Shown here one piece after another: positions 35,289 to 45,791 of a stretch of DNA of 64,000 bases. The notes under the pieces were generated by a model. It was not told the DNA's origin. It was given only the letters and a program-made list of their open reading frames with translations, and did no database searches. The number at the start of each line of letters is the position of its first letter. Position 1 is the stretch's first letter. Both the position numbers and the translations under genes were made by a program. The stretch is from Dysosmobacter welbionis (GTDB taxonomy: Bacteria; Bacillota; Clostridia; Oscillospirales; Oscillospiraceae), in NCBI RefSeq assembly GCF_005121165.3, contig NZ_CP034413.3, forward strand, positions 124,001 through 188,000, written 5' to 3'.

Positions 35289-37754
35289 ATGTCTAAGCAG
35301 TTATTTGTGGACCCCAGAGAAATGCGGGCACCCGGCAAAATTGAGTTTACTGACATTCTGGAAAATCAGTACCAGAAAACCGTTAAGGACGAAGTCGGAA
35401 ACTTCCCCAGAGAGGATCTGATCCGAATCTATCGGGATATGTGCTATATCCGGGAATTTGAAACCATGATCCAACTCATCAAAACCACTGGTGAGTATCA
35501 GGGCGTTCCCTACAATCACCCCGGCCCGGCTCATTTGGGTATCGGACAAGAGGCCGCTTATGTAGGTCAGGCCTACCACCTGTCCATTAACGACTTCTCC
35601 TTTGGCTCTCACCGGAGCCACGGCGAAATTTTGGCCCGGGGCCTGCGAGCCGTAGAAACTCTGCCGGAAGAACAGCTCCGCTCCATTATGGAGGACTTTG
35701 ATGGTGGAAAAATCCTCAGAGTTCTGGGAAACAGCCAGCTGGATATCCGGGCGCTGGGCCGGGACTTCCTGCTTTACGGCATGACCTGTGAGACCTTTGG
35801 CCGGGAAAACGGCTTTAACCGTGGTTTGGGCGGCAGCATGCACGCTTTCTTCACCCCCTTCGGCATCTATCCCAACAATGCTATCGTAGGCGGCTCCGGC
35901 TCTATCGCGCCCGGTGCGGCCCTCTATAAACTCTCCAACCACAAAGACGGCATCGTTGTCTGCAACATTGGTGATGCGGCCACCGCCTGCGGTCCCGTTT
36001 GGGAGGGCATGGTCTTCAGCTCCATGGATCAGATCCGCACCCTCTGGGGCGATGAGTTCACCGGTATGCCGATTCTGTTCAATATTTGGAACAACAGCTA
36101 CGGTATGGGAGGTCAGACCAACGGTGAGACCATGGGCTATCAGACTCCCGCTCGGATCGGCGCCGGCCTGCTGCCCAGCCAGATGTACGCTGAGCGTGTG
36201 GACGGCTACAATCCGCTGGCTGTTATCGATGCTTATGCCCGGAAAAAGGACATTATCAAGCAGCACGGCCCTGCCCTGCTGGATGTAGTGACCTACCGCA
36301 TTTCCGGCCACTCCCCCTCCGACTCCAGCAGTTACCGCACCAAGGAGGAGATTGAGGCCTGGGAGGCCCAGGATTCTATTCTGGCTTACGGAAAGCAACT
36401 GATGGAAGCTGGTCTTTGCACGCAGGCAGACTTAGAGGCTATTCGTACTGGCGTGGCGGCGGATATGCTTCGAAATATGAAACTGGCCATTGACGAGACT
36501 GTTTCCCCCCGCATTGATGTGTTTGGAAAAAAACCAAATGCTATCGGTGAACTGATGTTCTCCAATCAGACTGTCCGCTCCATGGATGAAAATCGCAAAG
36601 CGGAAACCCTGCTGCCCTATGAGGAATCCCCTCGGGCACAGGCCATCGCCAAAAAGGTCCGCAAGGGGCTGGATGAAAAGGGGAACCCTGTCAGCAAGAA
36701 CAAGGTCTATCAGATCCGGGATGCCATTGCGGAGCCCATTCTAAAGAAATTTTACGAGGATCCCACTCTCATTGCTTTCGGCGAAGACGTTCGGGACTGG
36801 GGCGGTGCTTATGCGGTCTACCGCGGCTTCACGGAAACACTTCCCTATCACCGTCTATTCAACTCTCCCATTAGTGAAGCGGCCATTGTGGGTGCAGCCG
36901 TTGGCTATGCCATGAGCGGCGGTCGTGTGGTAGCGGAGATCATGTACGCTGATTTCCTCGGCCGCGCCGGCGATGAACTGTTCAACCAACTGTCCAAGTG
37001 GCAGAGTATGAGCGCCGGTGTGCTGCGGATGCCGGTGGTGATTCGAATGAGTGTAGGTTCCAAGTACGGTGCCCAGCACTCTCAGGACTGGTCCGCCCTG
37101 TGTGCCCATATCCCCGGCCTGAAGGTAGTCTTCCCCGCTACGCCTTATGACGCCAAGGGTATGATGCAGTCAGCACTGAACGGCACCGACCCTGTCATCT
37201 TTTTGGAAAGCCAGCGGATCTATGACATGGGCGAACGTTTCCACCCAGAGGGCGTTCCCGAGGAGGAATACGAAATCACGCTGGGTGAGCCGGACGTAAA
37301 ACGCTGCGGCACGGACGTCACCATCCTCTCCATTGGAGCAACACTGTATCGCGCCATAGAGGCCGCCGATATTCTCCAGAATCAGTATGGCGTTTCCGCC
37401 GAGGTCATCGATGCCCGTTCCCTGGTCCCCTTCCAGTATGAAAAGGTCATCGAATCCGTGAAGAAAACAGGCCGCATCGTCGTCACCGGCGACGCCTGTG
37501 AACGCAATTCTTTCATGCGCAATCTGGCATCCAACATCACGGAGCTTGCTTTCGATTATCTGGATGCGCCCCCGGTCGTCGTGGGTGCGAAGAACTGGAT
37601 CACCCCCGCCCACGAACTTGAGGAGTGCTTCTTCCCCCAGCCCTCCTGGATCGTGGATGCCATCCATGAGCGGATCCTGCCGCTTCCCGGCCATGTCTGC
37701 AGCCACAACTGCACGGAACTGGAGCAGCTGCGCGAAAACAAGTACGGCATCTGA
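35289..37754 (+). CDS. Fused E1 alpha-beta 2-oxoacid dehydrogenase (TPP)
   Basis: 821 residues that join E1 alpha (about 1-420) and E1 beta (about 470-821), normally separate AcoA/AcoB- or PdhA/PdhB-type proteins. Alpha part: GPAHLGIGQEAAYVG, SHRSHGEILARGL and the TPP motif CNIGDAATACGPVWEG ending at N in IWNNSYGMGG; HSPSDSSSYR is the usual Ser/phosphorylation-loop region. Beta part: LIAFGEDVRDWGGAYAVYRG, FNSPISEAAIVGAAVGYAM, QHSQDWSALCAHIPGLKVV and IDARSLVPFQYEKVI. The linker RKAETLLPYEESPRAQAIAK is charged. Substrate could be pyruvate, acetoin or a branched-chain or sugar-derived 2-oxoacid; sequence alone does not decide. Terminator at 37800. Confidence 0.93.
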   Translation: MSKQLFVDPREMRAPGKIEFTDILENQYQKTVKDEVGNFPREDLIRIYRDMCYIREFETMIQLIKTTGEYQGVPYNHPGPAHLGIGQEAAYVGQAYHLSINDFSFGSHRSHGEILARGLRAVETLPEEQLRSIMEDFDGGKILRVLGNSQLDIRALGRDFLLYGMTCETFGRENGFNRGLGGSMHAFFTPFGIYPNNAIVGGSGSIAPGAALYKLSNHKDGIVVCNIGDAATACGPVWEGMVFSSMDQIRTLWGDEFTGMPILFNIWNNSYGMGGQTNGETMGYQTPARIGAGLLPSQMYAERVDGYNPLAVIDAYARKKDIIKQHGPALLDVVTYRISGHSPSDSSSYRTKEEIEAWEAQDSILAYGKQLMEAGLCTQADLEAIRTGVAADMLRNMKLAIDETVSPRIDVFGKKPNAIGELMFSNQTVRSMDENRKAETLLPYEESPRAQAIAKKVRKGLDEKGNPVSKNKVYQIRDAIAEPILKKFYEDPTLIAFGEDVRDWGGAYAVYRGFTETLPYHRLFNSPISEAAIVGAAVGYAMSGGRVVAEIMYADFLGRAGDELFNQLSKWQSMSAGVLRMPVVIRMSVGSKYGAQHSQDWSALCAHIPGLKVVFPATPYDAKGMMQSALNGTDPVIFLESQRIYDMGERFHPEGVPEEEYEITLGEPDVKRCGTDVTILSIGATLYRAIEAADILQNQYGVSAEVIDARSLVPFQYEKVIESVKKTGRIVVTGDACERNSFMRNLASNITELAFDYLDAPPVVVGAKNWITPAHELEECFFPQPSWIVDAIHERILPLPGHVCSHNCTELEQLRENKYGI

Positions 37755-37799
37755 TTTTCTTCCCCAAATTCAAACCATTTTTCTCTTCCTTTCATATAG

Positions 37800-37839
37800 C
37801 GATGGGAAGCAGTACCCATTACGGTACTGCTTCCCATCG
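37800..37839 (+). terminator. Terminator of the 2-oxoacid dehydrogenase operon
   Basis: A perfect 17-bp stem: CGATGGGAAGCAGTACC (37800-37816) and GGTACTGCTTCCCATCG (37823-37839). Confidence 0.8.
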
Positions 37840-37849
37840 CTTATAACGA

Positions 37850-37876
37850 AACCCGCCAGATAGACTCTGGCGGGTT
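37850..37876 (-). terminator. Hairpin at the end of deoR
   Basis: AACCCGCCAGA (37850-37860) pairs with TCTGGCGGGTT (37866-37876), 17 bases past the deoR stop. A poor T run on the minus strand. Confidence 0.6.
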
Positions 37877-37893
37877 CCGCGGCTTTACCAGTA

Positions 37894-38724
37894 TTATCTG
37901 TATTTGTGCGCAAACAGCTCCTTCATGATCGCACTGCGCTCCTCTGGGGTCAATCCATCGTTGACGCTGAATACACGGACATTGTGCGCCTCTGCCTCTC
38001 TCACAAATTCAGGCGTGAGCATACTGTCCCCCACCAGTACATCTACATCGTCCAGCGATGCAAAGGTGAAGGGATGGCTCCGTCCGATCTTTCCACAATC
38101 CATCAGCATCATTGTGCAGGCTGCTTTCCGAATCACCCGCTGCTTCAGCTGTGCCTCCTGTAATGAACCGCTTGTAAAACCACCATTAAAGGAATAGCCG
38201 GAGGCAGCCATGATCGCCACATCAATGTTCATGCCATCCAGCATCTGCTCAGCCTGCGGTCCGGAGCATGAAAGCGTCACGCCGCTGACCTGTCCCCCTA
38301 AAAGTGTAATATTGTAGCGATTCTTCTGTGCCAGCTCTGCCGCTGTGTTGGCCGCGCTGGTGACCACTGTATAGCTGCCCTCATGCAGAAAATAGGTCAG
38401 CGTCAGAATTGTGGACCCCGCGTCCAAATAATATGCATGGCCCGGATATACCAGATCTGCGGCAATCCTGGCAATGTCTTCTTTTGCAGAGACATTCTGC
38501 TTTGCGCGGCAGGTAAAATTCGCTTCTTGTCCGGCCATGGGGCTCTGGGCAGCAATCGCACCGCCGCGGACGCGGATGATCCGTCCTTCCTGCTCCAGCT
38601 TGGTCAAATCCCTCCAGAGCGTCATCATGGAACAGTCCCCGATCAAAGACTGCAGCGCCGTATTTTTTGCCTCACCATGCTCCGTAATATAGGTAAGGAT
38701 TGACATTTGTCGTTCATTTAACAT
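37894..38724 (-). CDS. DeoR/GlpR-family regulator
   Basis: 276 residues. N-terminal DeoR HTH: NERQMSILTYITEHGEAKNT, then LQSLIGDCSMMTLWRDLTKLEQEGRI (the recognition helix MTLWRDL) and RVRGGA. The C-terminal DeoR effector domain has YYLDAGSTILTLTYFL, VTSAANTAAEL, LLGGQVSGVTL and MLMDCGKIGRSHPFTFAS, which binds a sugar phosphate. It lies downstream of the PfkB kinase gene by 23 bases; the kinase product is the probable effector. It may act on its own promoter at 39901 and on the convergent dehydrogenase operon. Confidence 0.92.
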   Translation of the reverse strand: MLNERQMSILTYITEHGEAKNTALQSLIGDCSMMTLWRDLTKLEQEGRIIRVRGGAIAAQSPMAGQEANFTCRAKQNVSAKEDIARIAADLVYPGHAYYLDAGSTILTLTYFLHEGSYTVVTSAANTAAELAQKNRYNITLLGGQVSGVTLSCSGPQAEQMLDGMNIDVAIMAASGYSFNGGFTSGSLQEAQLKQRVIRKAACTMMLMDCGKIGRSHPFTFASLDDVDVLVGDSMLTPEFVREAEAHNVRVFSVNDGLTPEERSAIMKELFAHKYR

Positions 38725-38747
38725 GAATAAACCTCAACTTTAAAGAA

Positions 38748-39701
38748 TCATTTCCCCGTATATCGAATCTCAAGAGGATGCGTCCCTATAAATGCCAGCA
38801 GCGTTTTCAGATCCCGAATGCCCGTATTGGCACCGACACATTGAATAACGTGCGCGGAAGCAGCGGCCCCCAGGCGAACACAGTCCTCCATGGACCCGTT
38901 CCGCAAGACGCCGCTGAGAAAGCCTGCCACAAACGCGTCTCCCGCACCGGTAGTCTCCACTACCGGAACATCGTAGCAGCCGCAGTAAAAGGACAGCTGC
39001 GCCGTTTTGCAGAAGCAGCCCCGGCTTCCCAGCTTGATTACCACACATTTCACGCCGCCCTTCAGGAAGAAATCCGCCATGGCTTCCACATCTTCCGTGC
39101 CCGCCAACAGCATCGCCTGCTCCTCACTGGGAAGAAAATAATCCAAGTAAGGATAACATGGGGATAATATTTCATTCCACCGTCCTGTTGGGTCTTTAGT
39201 CACATCCATGGACGTAATCACACCGATTTCCTGCGCCATTTTCAACAGCGAAGCGGCCCCGTTGGCTCCGTCAAAGTTGGGCAGATGGAAGGTGCTGCTT
39301 AGTTGGAGAATTTTGCACTGCCGCAATAGGGAGAGATCCACATCCGCCGAAGTAAACTCCCTTGAAACACCGGGAAAGTAATAGAATGCCCGGTTTCCCT
39401 CCTCGTCAATGAGGATATTCATTTTACCATGTGGAGTCTCTGACCGGATTGTGTGGCTCATATCAACTCCCGCCCTAGTGCAGATATCCATAATATAATT
39501 CCCGCACACATCCGACCCAATGCGGCCCACATAGGTTACGGAGTTCCCAATCACTGCCAGATCTACAGAATTGTTCAGCGCATCACCGCCGGTCTTCAGC
39601 AAAATCTCCTGTACATTGGTACTATCGTTGTTAAAAAAGGTGTTAGATACGGGGTGGGTGATAATATCTACTAGAGTTTCTCCAATACACAAAACGTCCA
39701 T
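38748..39701 (-). CDS. PfkB-family carbohydrate kinase
   Basis: 317 residues. Ribokinase-like: MDVLCIGETLVDIITHP at the start, GGDALNNSVDLAVIGNSVTY (PfkB signature 1 region) and the C-terminal signature VETTGAGDAFVAGFLSGVL with the catalytic Asp (about residue 258). It phosphorylates a sugar or sugar-like alcohol; the substrate is unknown. It is co-transcribed with the DeoR gene from 39901-39932. The N-terminal SNTFFNNDSTNVQE sugar-binding loop is not typical of 2-keto-3-deoxygluconate or fructose kinases that I can recall. Confidence 0.9.
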   Translation of the reverse strand: MDVLCIGETLVDIITHPVSNTFFNNDSTNVQEILLKTGGDALNNSVDLAVIGNSVTYVGRIGSDVCGNYIMDICTRAGVDMSHTIRSETPHGKMNILIDEEGNRAFYYFPGVSREFTSADVDLSLLRQCKILQLSSTFHLPNFDGANGAASLLKMAQEIGVITSMDVTKDPTGRWNEILSPCYPYLDYFLPSEEQAMLLAGTEDVEAMADFFLKGGVKCVVIKLGSRGCFCKTAQLSFYCGCYDVPVVETTGAGDAFVAGFLSGVLRNGSMEDCVRLGAAASAHVIQCVGANTGIRDLKTLLAFIGTHPLEIRYTGK

Positions 39702-39900
39702 ATTTCATGCACTCCTAACGCTAGTTTAATACTGATTCCTTCAAACTTTTTCAAACATTTCTCGGATATTCTCATGTCAAAAGGCACAAATCATCCTTGC
39801 TGACGCATAAATCCGCTTTTCCAAAAAAGAACGCCCCACAGTCCTTTCAAAACAGTAACGGTGGCAACGCCCACAACTGTCAATAGTCATACAATTATGG

Positions 39901-39932
39901 CTAATTATAACATTTTAATGTTAATTAGTCAA
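39901..39932 (-). promoter_or_regulatory. Promoter of the pfkB-deoR operon with embedded palindromic operator
   Basis: On the minus strand TTGACT (39927-39932) and TATAAT (39904-39909) have a 17-base spacer. The quasi-palindrome 39901-39928 (CTAATTATAACATT with AATGTTAATTAG) covers the whole promoter, as expected for autoregulation by the DeoR protein. Confidence 0.72.
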
Positions 39933-40111
39933 CATTCACCACCTGTTTTGTTAATTTTGTTAGCGTTCGTCAGGAAAACTGTTAGTGTCGGGAATTCGTG
40001 CCCCCGTTTTTTGTCGGGAGCAACGAACCGCTTTTTGTCGCAAAACCGGAAGCTAATCGATAGAATTTCATAGTACCAACAACCCAAAATAGCAAATAAG
40101 TATTATTATTT
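39933..40111. other. Non-coding gap to the mobile region
   Basis: AT-rich DNA between the pfkB promoter and the istB relic. No gene or terminator can be supported; TTGTTAATTTTGTTAGCG at about 39950-39967 resembles the nearby operator half sites but is not convincing. It marks the left edge of the mobile DNA. Confidence 0.4.
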
Positions 40112-40501
40112 TTGCCGGTCAGCCAGCAGCTCAACGGCCTTTACTTTGCCAGTCGTATAGAAACTGTATCCAGCTTTTTCCTGCGGAAGCTCTCGCCCCG
40201 CAGTTTGAATCGCAGCCTCATCAATGATGCGGTCCAGCGCACACAGAAGAGTATTGACGAATGGCTTCTGCACCCTTTGAAAGAAACGGAAGATAGGGAC
40301 TTATTGGAAATCGTGGAGTCCCGGTACAAGCGAAACTCCACGATCTTCTGTTCCCAGTTTGACATTCCGGGCTGGCCGTAAAAGTTGTCTGACCCGCTGC
40401 TGGCTGATGCCATCTGCGACCGAATCGTCCACGATGCCTACGCCATAATCATTGGCGGAAAAGAATCCATGCGTAAGCGGAAGGGTCTGCAAGACATCTG
40501 A
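40112..40501 (+). pseudogene. IstB-like IS21 helper ATPase remnant
   Basis: The reading frame gives DEWLLHPLKETEDRDLLEIV, then ESRYKRNSTIFCSQFDIPGW, a TAA at 40379-40381, and the same frame continues LADAICDRIVHDAYAIIIGG ending KRKGLQDI and TGA at 40499-40501. This is the C-terminal half of the IS21-family ATP-binding protein IstB (DDW, STI, DRIVH motifs). The Walker A half is missing and the first about 45 residues do not match. No istA transposase lies beside it. Confidence 0.75.
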
Positions 40502-41064
40502 CTCCGGCCATATTTAATGTGCACTGAATAATAGAAAAAGCCTTGTAGCTGATTCATTCTGAAGCCAGTGAAATGAAATAACCGCCCAATCAGCGCAAAA
40601 AGTCTTCGCTGTCAGAGTGACATGGAGCAAGGCAGAAATCGTCCTATAGAATCATAATTGCTAACATCATTGAAAGTCCCTGCCGCCTATGGCGGCATTG
40701 ACGCAAGCATAGCGTTTGTATGACAAACGCGCTTGCTGGGGTAAACCCCAGTCCCCCATGCCGCCTGCGGGCGGAAACCTTTCGGCAGCATTGCCGGAAA
40801 GTAGCATATAAAATCGGGTTCGGCCATATTGCCAAACCCGATTGCAACGAGGTCTATAGAGATTGAATTTCCTGCAATATGACTGGAAATCTGCTCGCAA
40901 AGACAAAGTCGATATGAGGAAGGATTGACAGAATTGTCATTCCTTCCTTACCTGTTTCTATCGCTCAAAAGCGCTTCAGACAACATTGTCAAAAGCGGTA
41001 GACGCTGAAAACCGGGTTCGGTGAATTCACCGAACCCGGTCAGACTTTTTGACAAGGTTGTCTG
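40502..41064. other. Non-coding region with palindromic repeats
   Basis: No gene supported. It contains a hairpin AATCGGGTT...AACCCGATT (40812-40843), GGAAGGATTGACA...TGTCATTCCTTCC (40918-40947) and the 30-bp palindrome at 41011. Short overlapping open frames here lack ribosome sites and run through the hairpins. Confidence 0.5.
41011..41040. repeat. Perfect 30-bp palindrome
   Basis: ACCGGGTTCGGTGAA (41011-41025) is the exact complement of TTCACCGAACCCGGT (41026-41040). It is followed by CAGACTTTTTGAC, so it may also terminate plus-strand transcripts. Confidence 0.9.
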
Positions 41065-41100
41065 AAAGTAAGGGTTGGCAATCTTGCCAACCCTTACTTT
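41065..41100 (-). terminator. Near-perfect 36-bp palindrome after the small membrane protein gene
   Basis: AAAGTAAGGGTTGGCAA (41065-41081) pairs with TTGCCAACCCTTACTTT (41084-41100) around a 2-base centre. It overlaps the stop codon of the minus-strand gene at 41099. Shares the core GGGTTnGGCAA with neighbouring hairpins. Confidence 0.7.
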
Positions 41101-41335
41101 ACCAGATCGTCTCCCGCACCGCTCGAATCAGCGTCACCACCCATGACAGCGCCGCAAGACCCACCAGCACAAGGAAAATGCCGTCCGCCAGAGCGGTATG
41201 GGCCAGATACCACGGGCGGAATACCGTGATGACCAGTGCACCGTACAGCAGCGGCGCAGACAACCGTAGCACCTGTGCCAGACGGACGATCCCGTCCAGC
41301 AGCGCCAGCCCCAATGATAAAACAGCATACATCAT
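41099..41335 (-). CDS. Small membrane protein of the mobile region, 78 aa
   Basis: ATG 41335 has AGAAGGAGG upstream. The product starts MMYAVLSLGLALLDGIVRLA and has three hydrophobic stretches, including LLYGALVITVFRPWYLA and ALADGIFLVLVGLAALSWVV, ending LIRAVRETIW. I do not recognise the family. Its position beside the hairpins and the recombinase suggests that it is cargo of the mobile element. Confidence 0.6.
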   Translation of the reverse strand: MMYAVLSLGLALLDGIVRLAQVLRLSAPLLYGALVITVFRPWYLAHTALADGIFLVLVGLAALSWVVTLIRAVRETIW

Positions 41336-41761
41336 GTTCCGAGCCTCCTTCTTCGATTTGCGGTATGTTACCATCGGCAGACAGACTTTACAACAGCCTG
41401 TCTGCCAATTTTTTTCACCTTGGGTGTCAATAAGACACCCAAGGTTGGACGGCGAGGGTGTCTATTGCACACCCTTGACCTTAAATCTTTTACAGGAGCT
41501 TTTGATTCCGGGGTATTCATCACGCTGTTTTTTCGGGAGGGGTAGTGAGGGGGCATCTGAAAAAACAGAAAACCGCTCTCGGCAACATTGCCGGAAGCGG
41601 TTTAGAAGTTCAAAGCCGTTGGTAAACACTCACCCGTTCGCCCCGTGCCGCCCCGTGCGGCGTTCTTCCGTAATGGGCAGTGTCCTTGCCCATCCCCTCC
41701 GGCAGAGGCCCCACAGGCGGCGTGTGGGCAAACTTAGTAAACAATAGAAAAAGGAGAGCCT
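41336..41761. other. Non-coding leader with several hairpins
   Basis: No gene supported. Stem-loops: GGCAGACAG...CTGTCTGCC (41379-41406), CCTTGGGTGTC-AATAA-GACACCCAAGG (41419-41445), GGCGAGGGTGTC...ACACCCTTG (about 41451-41478), AAACCGCT...AGCGGTTT with inner CGGCAA/TTGCCG (41570-41604). They may be regulatory or transposon-end structures. Confidence 0.5.
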
Positions 41762-43745
<1,984 letters not shown>

Positions 43746-43801
43746 ATCACTTGTTACCCCTGTGAGGGGAGAGCGAATGCCTCCGCGGGTTTTTCCTTTC
43801 C

Positions 43802-44725
43802 TCAGAAGAGGGCCAGGAGCTCTTCCAGGGCAGCTTTCGCGTCCGCTCCGCTGTCCCTGCCCGGAGATACGGCATCGAGGGTATAAAGCCCGTTCTTCAA
43901 AACAAAATAGGCGTCTGCACTAGAAAAGTCATTGTAGTAATCGCTTTCCGGGGTCTCGGATACCACCAATGTATAAGGAATACCCTCACCAGTCACACCG
44001 GAGGTAATTTCAAATTCCGCTTCCCCGTTCCAGCTGCCCCCTGTCCCGGGCTCCATGCCGCTTCCCTCCGGATAAAGCGAAACTGTCATTTGAATGCGGA
44101 TCGGCCCCATGAGATAGCCGGTATCTATTGTCACGTGCTGCAGCTCGCCTTTAATATTTCCTTGCAAAGCAACCGCGCAATGGCGTTGGCTCTCTTCATT
44201 CAGGGTCTCCGCATCCTGCGCGATGGCGAAGTAGTTGGCTGTCTCCAGCAGGCTGGACTTCTCCAAGGGATTGTTCAGAGGGAACCCGATAAACTCCTCA
44301 CAGTCTGCCCAGCGGTCAAAGGTGCGAAGCCAATATCCTGGACTGGAATTCAAATAGAGATCCTGCTCTTCCATTTTCTGTGAAACATCCTCCATAGCAG
44401 ACGCGACCTCATCCGAAAAGCTCTCCAAAGGGATCACGGGAATCTCTCCGTTTACCCGATAGCTGGAACTTTCCTGTCCCACCAGAACATCTTCCACCCG
44501 GACATTCCAAAAATCCATGGACACCGCCGTCGCTGCCAGCAGCACCGCTACGATGGCCGCTAGGATCAGCACCCGCTTCCCCAGCCGCCGTTTTCCGGGC
44601 CGGTCCAGGGTGCCCCCCTGGCGGATCTGTTCCTCCAGCCCGTCCATAGCCGACTCATAGGCTGCGGGCAGGGCCCAGTCCTCCCGCTTTGCCATTGCCC
44701 GCAGGCGGGCGTCCAGCTCATCCAT
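43802..44725 (-). CDS. Probable anti-sigma factor, membrane-anchored
   Basis: 307 residues. A cytoplasmic N-terminal part (MDELDARLRAMAKREDW, then LPAAYESAMDGLEEQI) resembles the sigma-binding region of DUF4179-type anti-sigma proteins. One membrane helix, RVLILAAIVAVLLAATAVSM (about residues 50-70), follows a basic cluster. The outer domain of about 230 residues is unrecognised and acidic. Its start overlaps the sigma gene end by eight bases, the usual sigma/anti-sigma pairing. The trigger is unknown. Confidence 0.78.
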   Translation of the reverse strand: MDELDARLRAMAKREDWALPAAYESAMDGLEEQIRQGGTLDRPGKRRLGKRVLILAAIVAVLLAATAVSMDFWNVRVEDVLVGQESSSYRVNGEIPVIPLESFSDEVASAMEDVSQKMEEQDLYLNSSPGYWLRTFDRWADCEEFIGFPLNNPLEKSSLLETANYFAIAQDAETLNEESQRHCAVALQGNIKGELQHVTIDTGYLMGPIRIQMTVSLYPEGSGMEPGTGGSWNGEAEFEITSGVTGEGIPYTLVVSETPESDYYNDFSSADAYFVLKNGLYTLDAVSPGRDSGADAKAALEELLALF

Positions 44726-45212
44726 AGTCTCCCTCCTTCAAGATGCTCCGCAGCTTCTCACGTGCCCGGCTCAGCCGGACCCGCACCGCCCCCGGGGACG
44801 TCCCCACGATCCGGGCGATCTCCTCTGTGGGCAGGTCCTCATAGTAGAACAGCACCACCGCCTCCCGCTGGTCTCGTGGCAAGGTCTGCACCGCCTGCCA
44901 AAGGGTATCGTCCCCCGTCTCCCGGCCCGGTATTGCCGGTTCCGTGGGCAGATCATCCAAAGAGACTGTCCGGCCTCGCCGTTGGCAGAGACGCCGGGCC
45001 TCATTGGCGGTGATCTTCAGCAGCCACCGGGGCAGCTTCTCCTTTTCCCGCAGCTGAGGATACCGCTCATAGGCCCGGCAGACTGCCTCTGCCACCGCCT
45101 CCTGGGCATCGCTGCTGTTCCGGGTGATACTGAAAGCCAGACGGTACAGGCTGGTCCGGCTGTGATGCAGCACTTGGCAGAACCGCTCCCGCTCTTGCTC
45201 CGGCAGCGTCAT
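44718..45212 (-). CDS. ECF-type RNA polymerase sigma factor
   Basis: 164 residues from ATG 45212 (AAGGGGGGAAGG upstream). Region 2: LYRLAFSITRNSSDAQEAVA then EAVCRAYERYPQLREKEKLP and RWLLKITANEARRL. Region 4: LPRDQREAVVLFYYEDLPTE, then IARIVGTSPGAVRVRLSRAR. The protein pairs with the downstream anti-sigma. Its regulon is not visible in the window. Confidence 0.93.
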   Translation of the reverse strand: MTLPEQERERFCQVLHHSRTSLYRLAFSITRNSSDAQEAVAEAVCRAYERYPQLREKEKLPRWLLKITANEARRLCQRRGRTVSLDDLPTEPAIPGRETGDDTLWQAVQTLPRDQREAVVLFYYEDLPTEEIARIVGTSPGAVRVRLSRAREKLRSILKEGDYG

Positions 45213-45282
45213 GTCCTTCCCCCCCCTTCTCCTGTTCTGCCTGTATGACCCAGCAGCGTGGCAAAATGTTACGGTGTACTCG

Positions 45283-45311
45283 CAAAAAAGCCGCCTCGCA
45301 ATGAGGCGGCT
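45283..45311 (-). terminator. Terminator of the DUF2752 gene
   Basis: GCCGCCTC (45290-45297) pairs with GAGGCGGC (45303-45310), with six T on the minus-strand side. Confidence 0.85.
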
Positions 45312-45321
45312 CATATTCGCT

Positions 45322-45735
45322 TCACAGCGGGACGCCGAGGCCCAGCCACAGGACGTTCCGGACCACGCAGTTGGCCAGGAACAGCCCCACTAGGACCATC
45401 GGCCAGCGGCGGTCATAGCGCAGGACCCAGCCCCGCTTTCCCCGCAGCCGCCACGCGGTTTGAGAAAACAGATAGATCGCTGCCAGGGCCAGCGTGATCA
45501 CCACCGGCGTGTGGTACCAGAGAGCCGCGCCCACCCGTCCCTGGGCTAGGGCCATCAGCGCCCGTGTCCCTCCGCAGCCCGGGCAGTAGACATGCCAGTG
45601 CTCCCAGACCCAGCAGCGGCTGACAGTGGGTGCCCCCAGCGCAAAGCGCCATAGCAGATATAGCAACACCAGAACCGCCAGGGTGATCCAGGCGGTCGGA
45701 TAGGCCTCCCGGTCTGTCATAGAACCTCTCTGCAT
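45322..45735 (-). CDS. DUF2752 membrane protein
   Basis: 137 residues. The DUF2752 motif CPGCGGTRALMALAQGRV (about residues 51-68) is clear, between hydrophobic segments WITLAVLVLLYLLWRFAL and TPVVITLALAAIYLFS; a last helix is MVLVGLFLANCVVRNVLWLG. The family is of unknown function and often sits beside small DUF4870-type membrane proteins, as here. Start 45735 has AGGGAGG nine bases upstream. Confidence 0.88.
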   Translation of the reverse strand: MQRGSMTDREAYPTAWITLAVLVLLYLLWRFALGAPTVSRCWVWEHWHVYCPGCGGTRALMALAQGRVGAALWYHTPVVITLALAAIYLFSQTAWRLRGKRGWVLRYDRRWPMVLVGLFLANCVVRNVLWLGLGVPL

Positions 45736-45756
45736 AAAATTTCCTCCCTGTAAACA

Positions 45757-45783
45757 GCAAAAAGGCCGCGCAGCGCGCGGCCC
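45757..45783 (-). terminator. Terminator of the DUF4870 gene
   Basis: GGCCGCGC (45764-45771) pairs with GCGCGGCC (45775-45782), followed on the minus strand by CTTTTTG. Confidence 0.82.
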
Positions 45784-45791
45784 TTTCTCCT

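Noticed and set aside
40644-40906. Two overlapping minus-strand open frames of 67 and 79 codons
   Set aside because: They run through the hairpins, have no ribosome sites and no recognisable features.
40812-41604. CRISPR array
   Set aside because: The repeats are palindromes of different sequence and spacing; no regular repeat-spacer pattern and no cas genes in the window.
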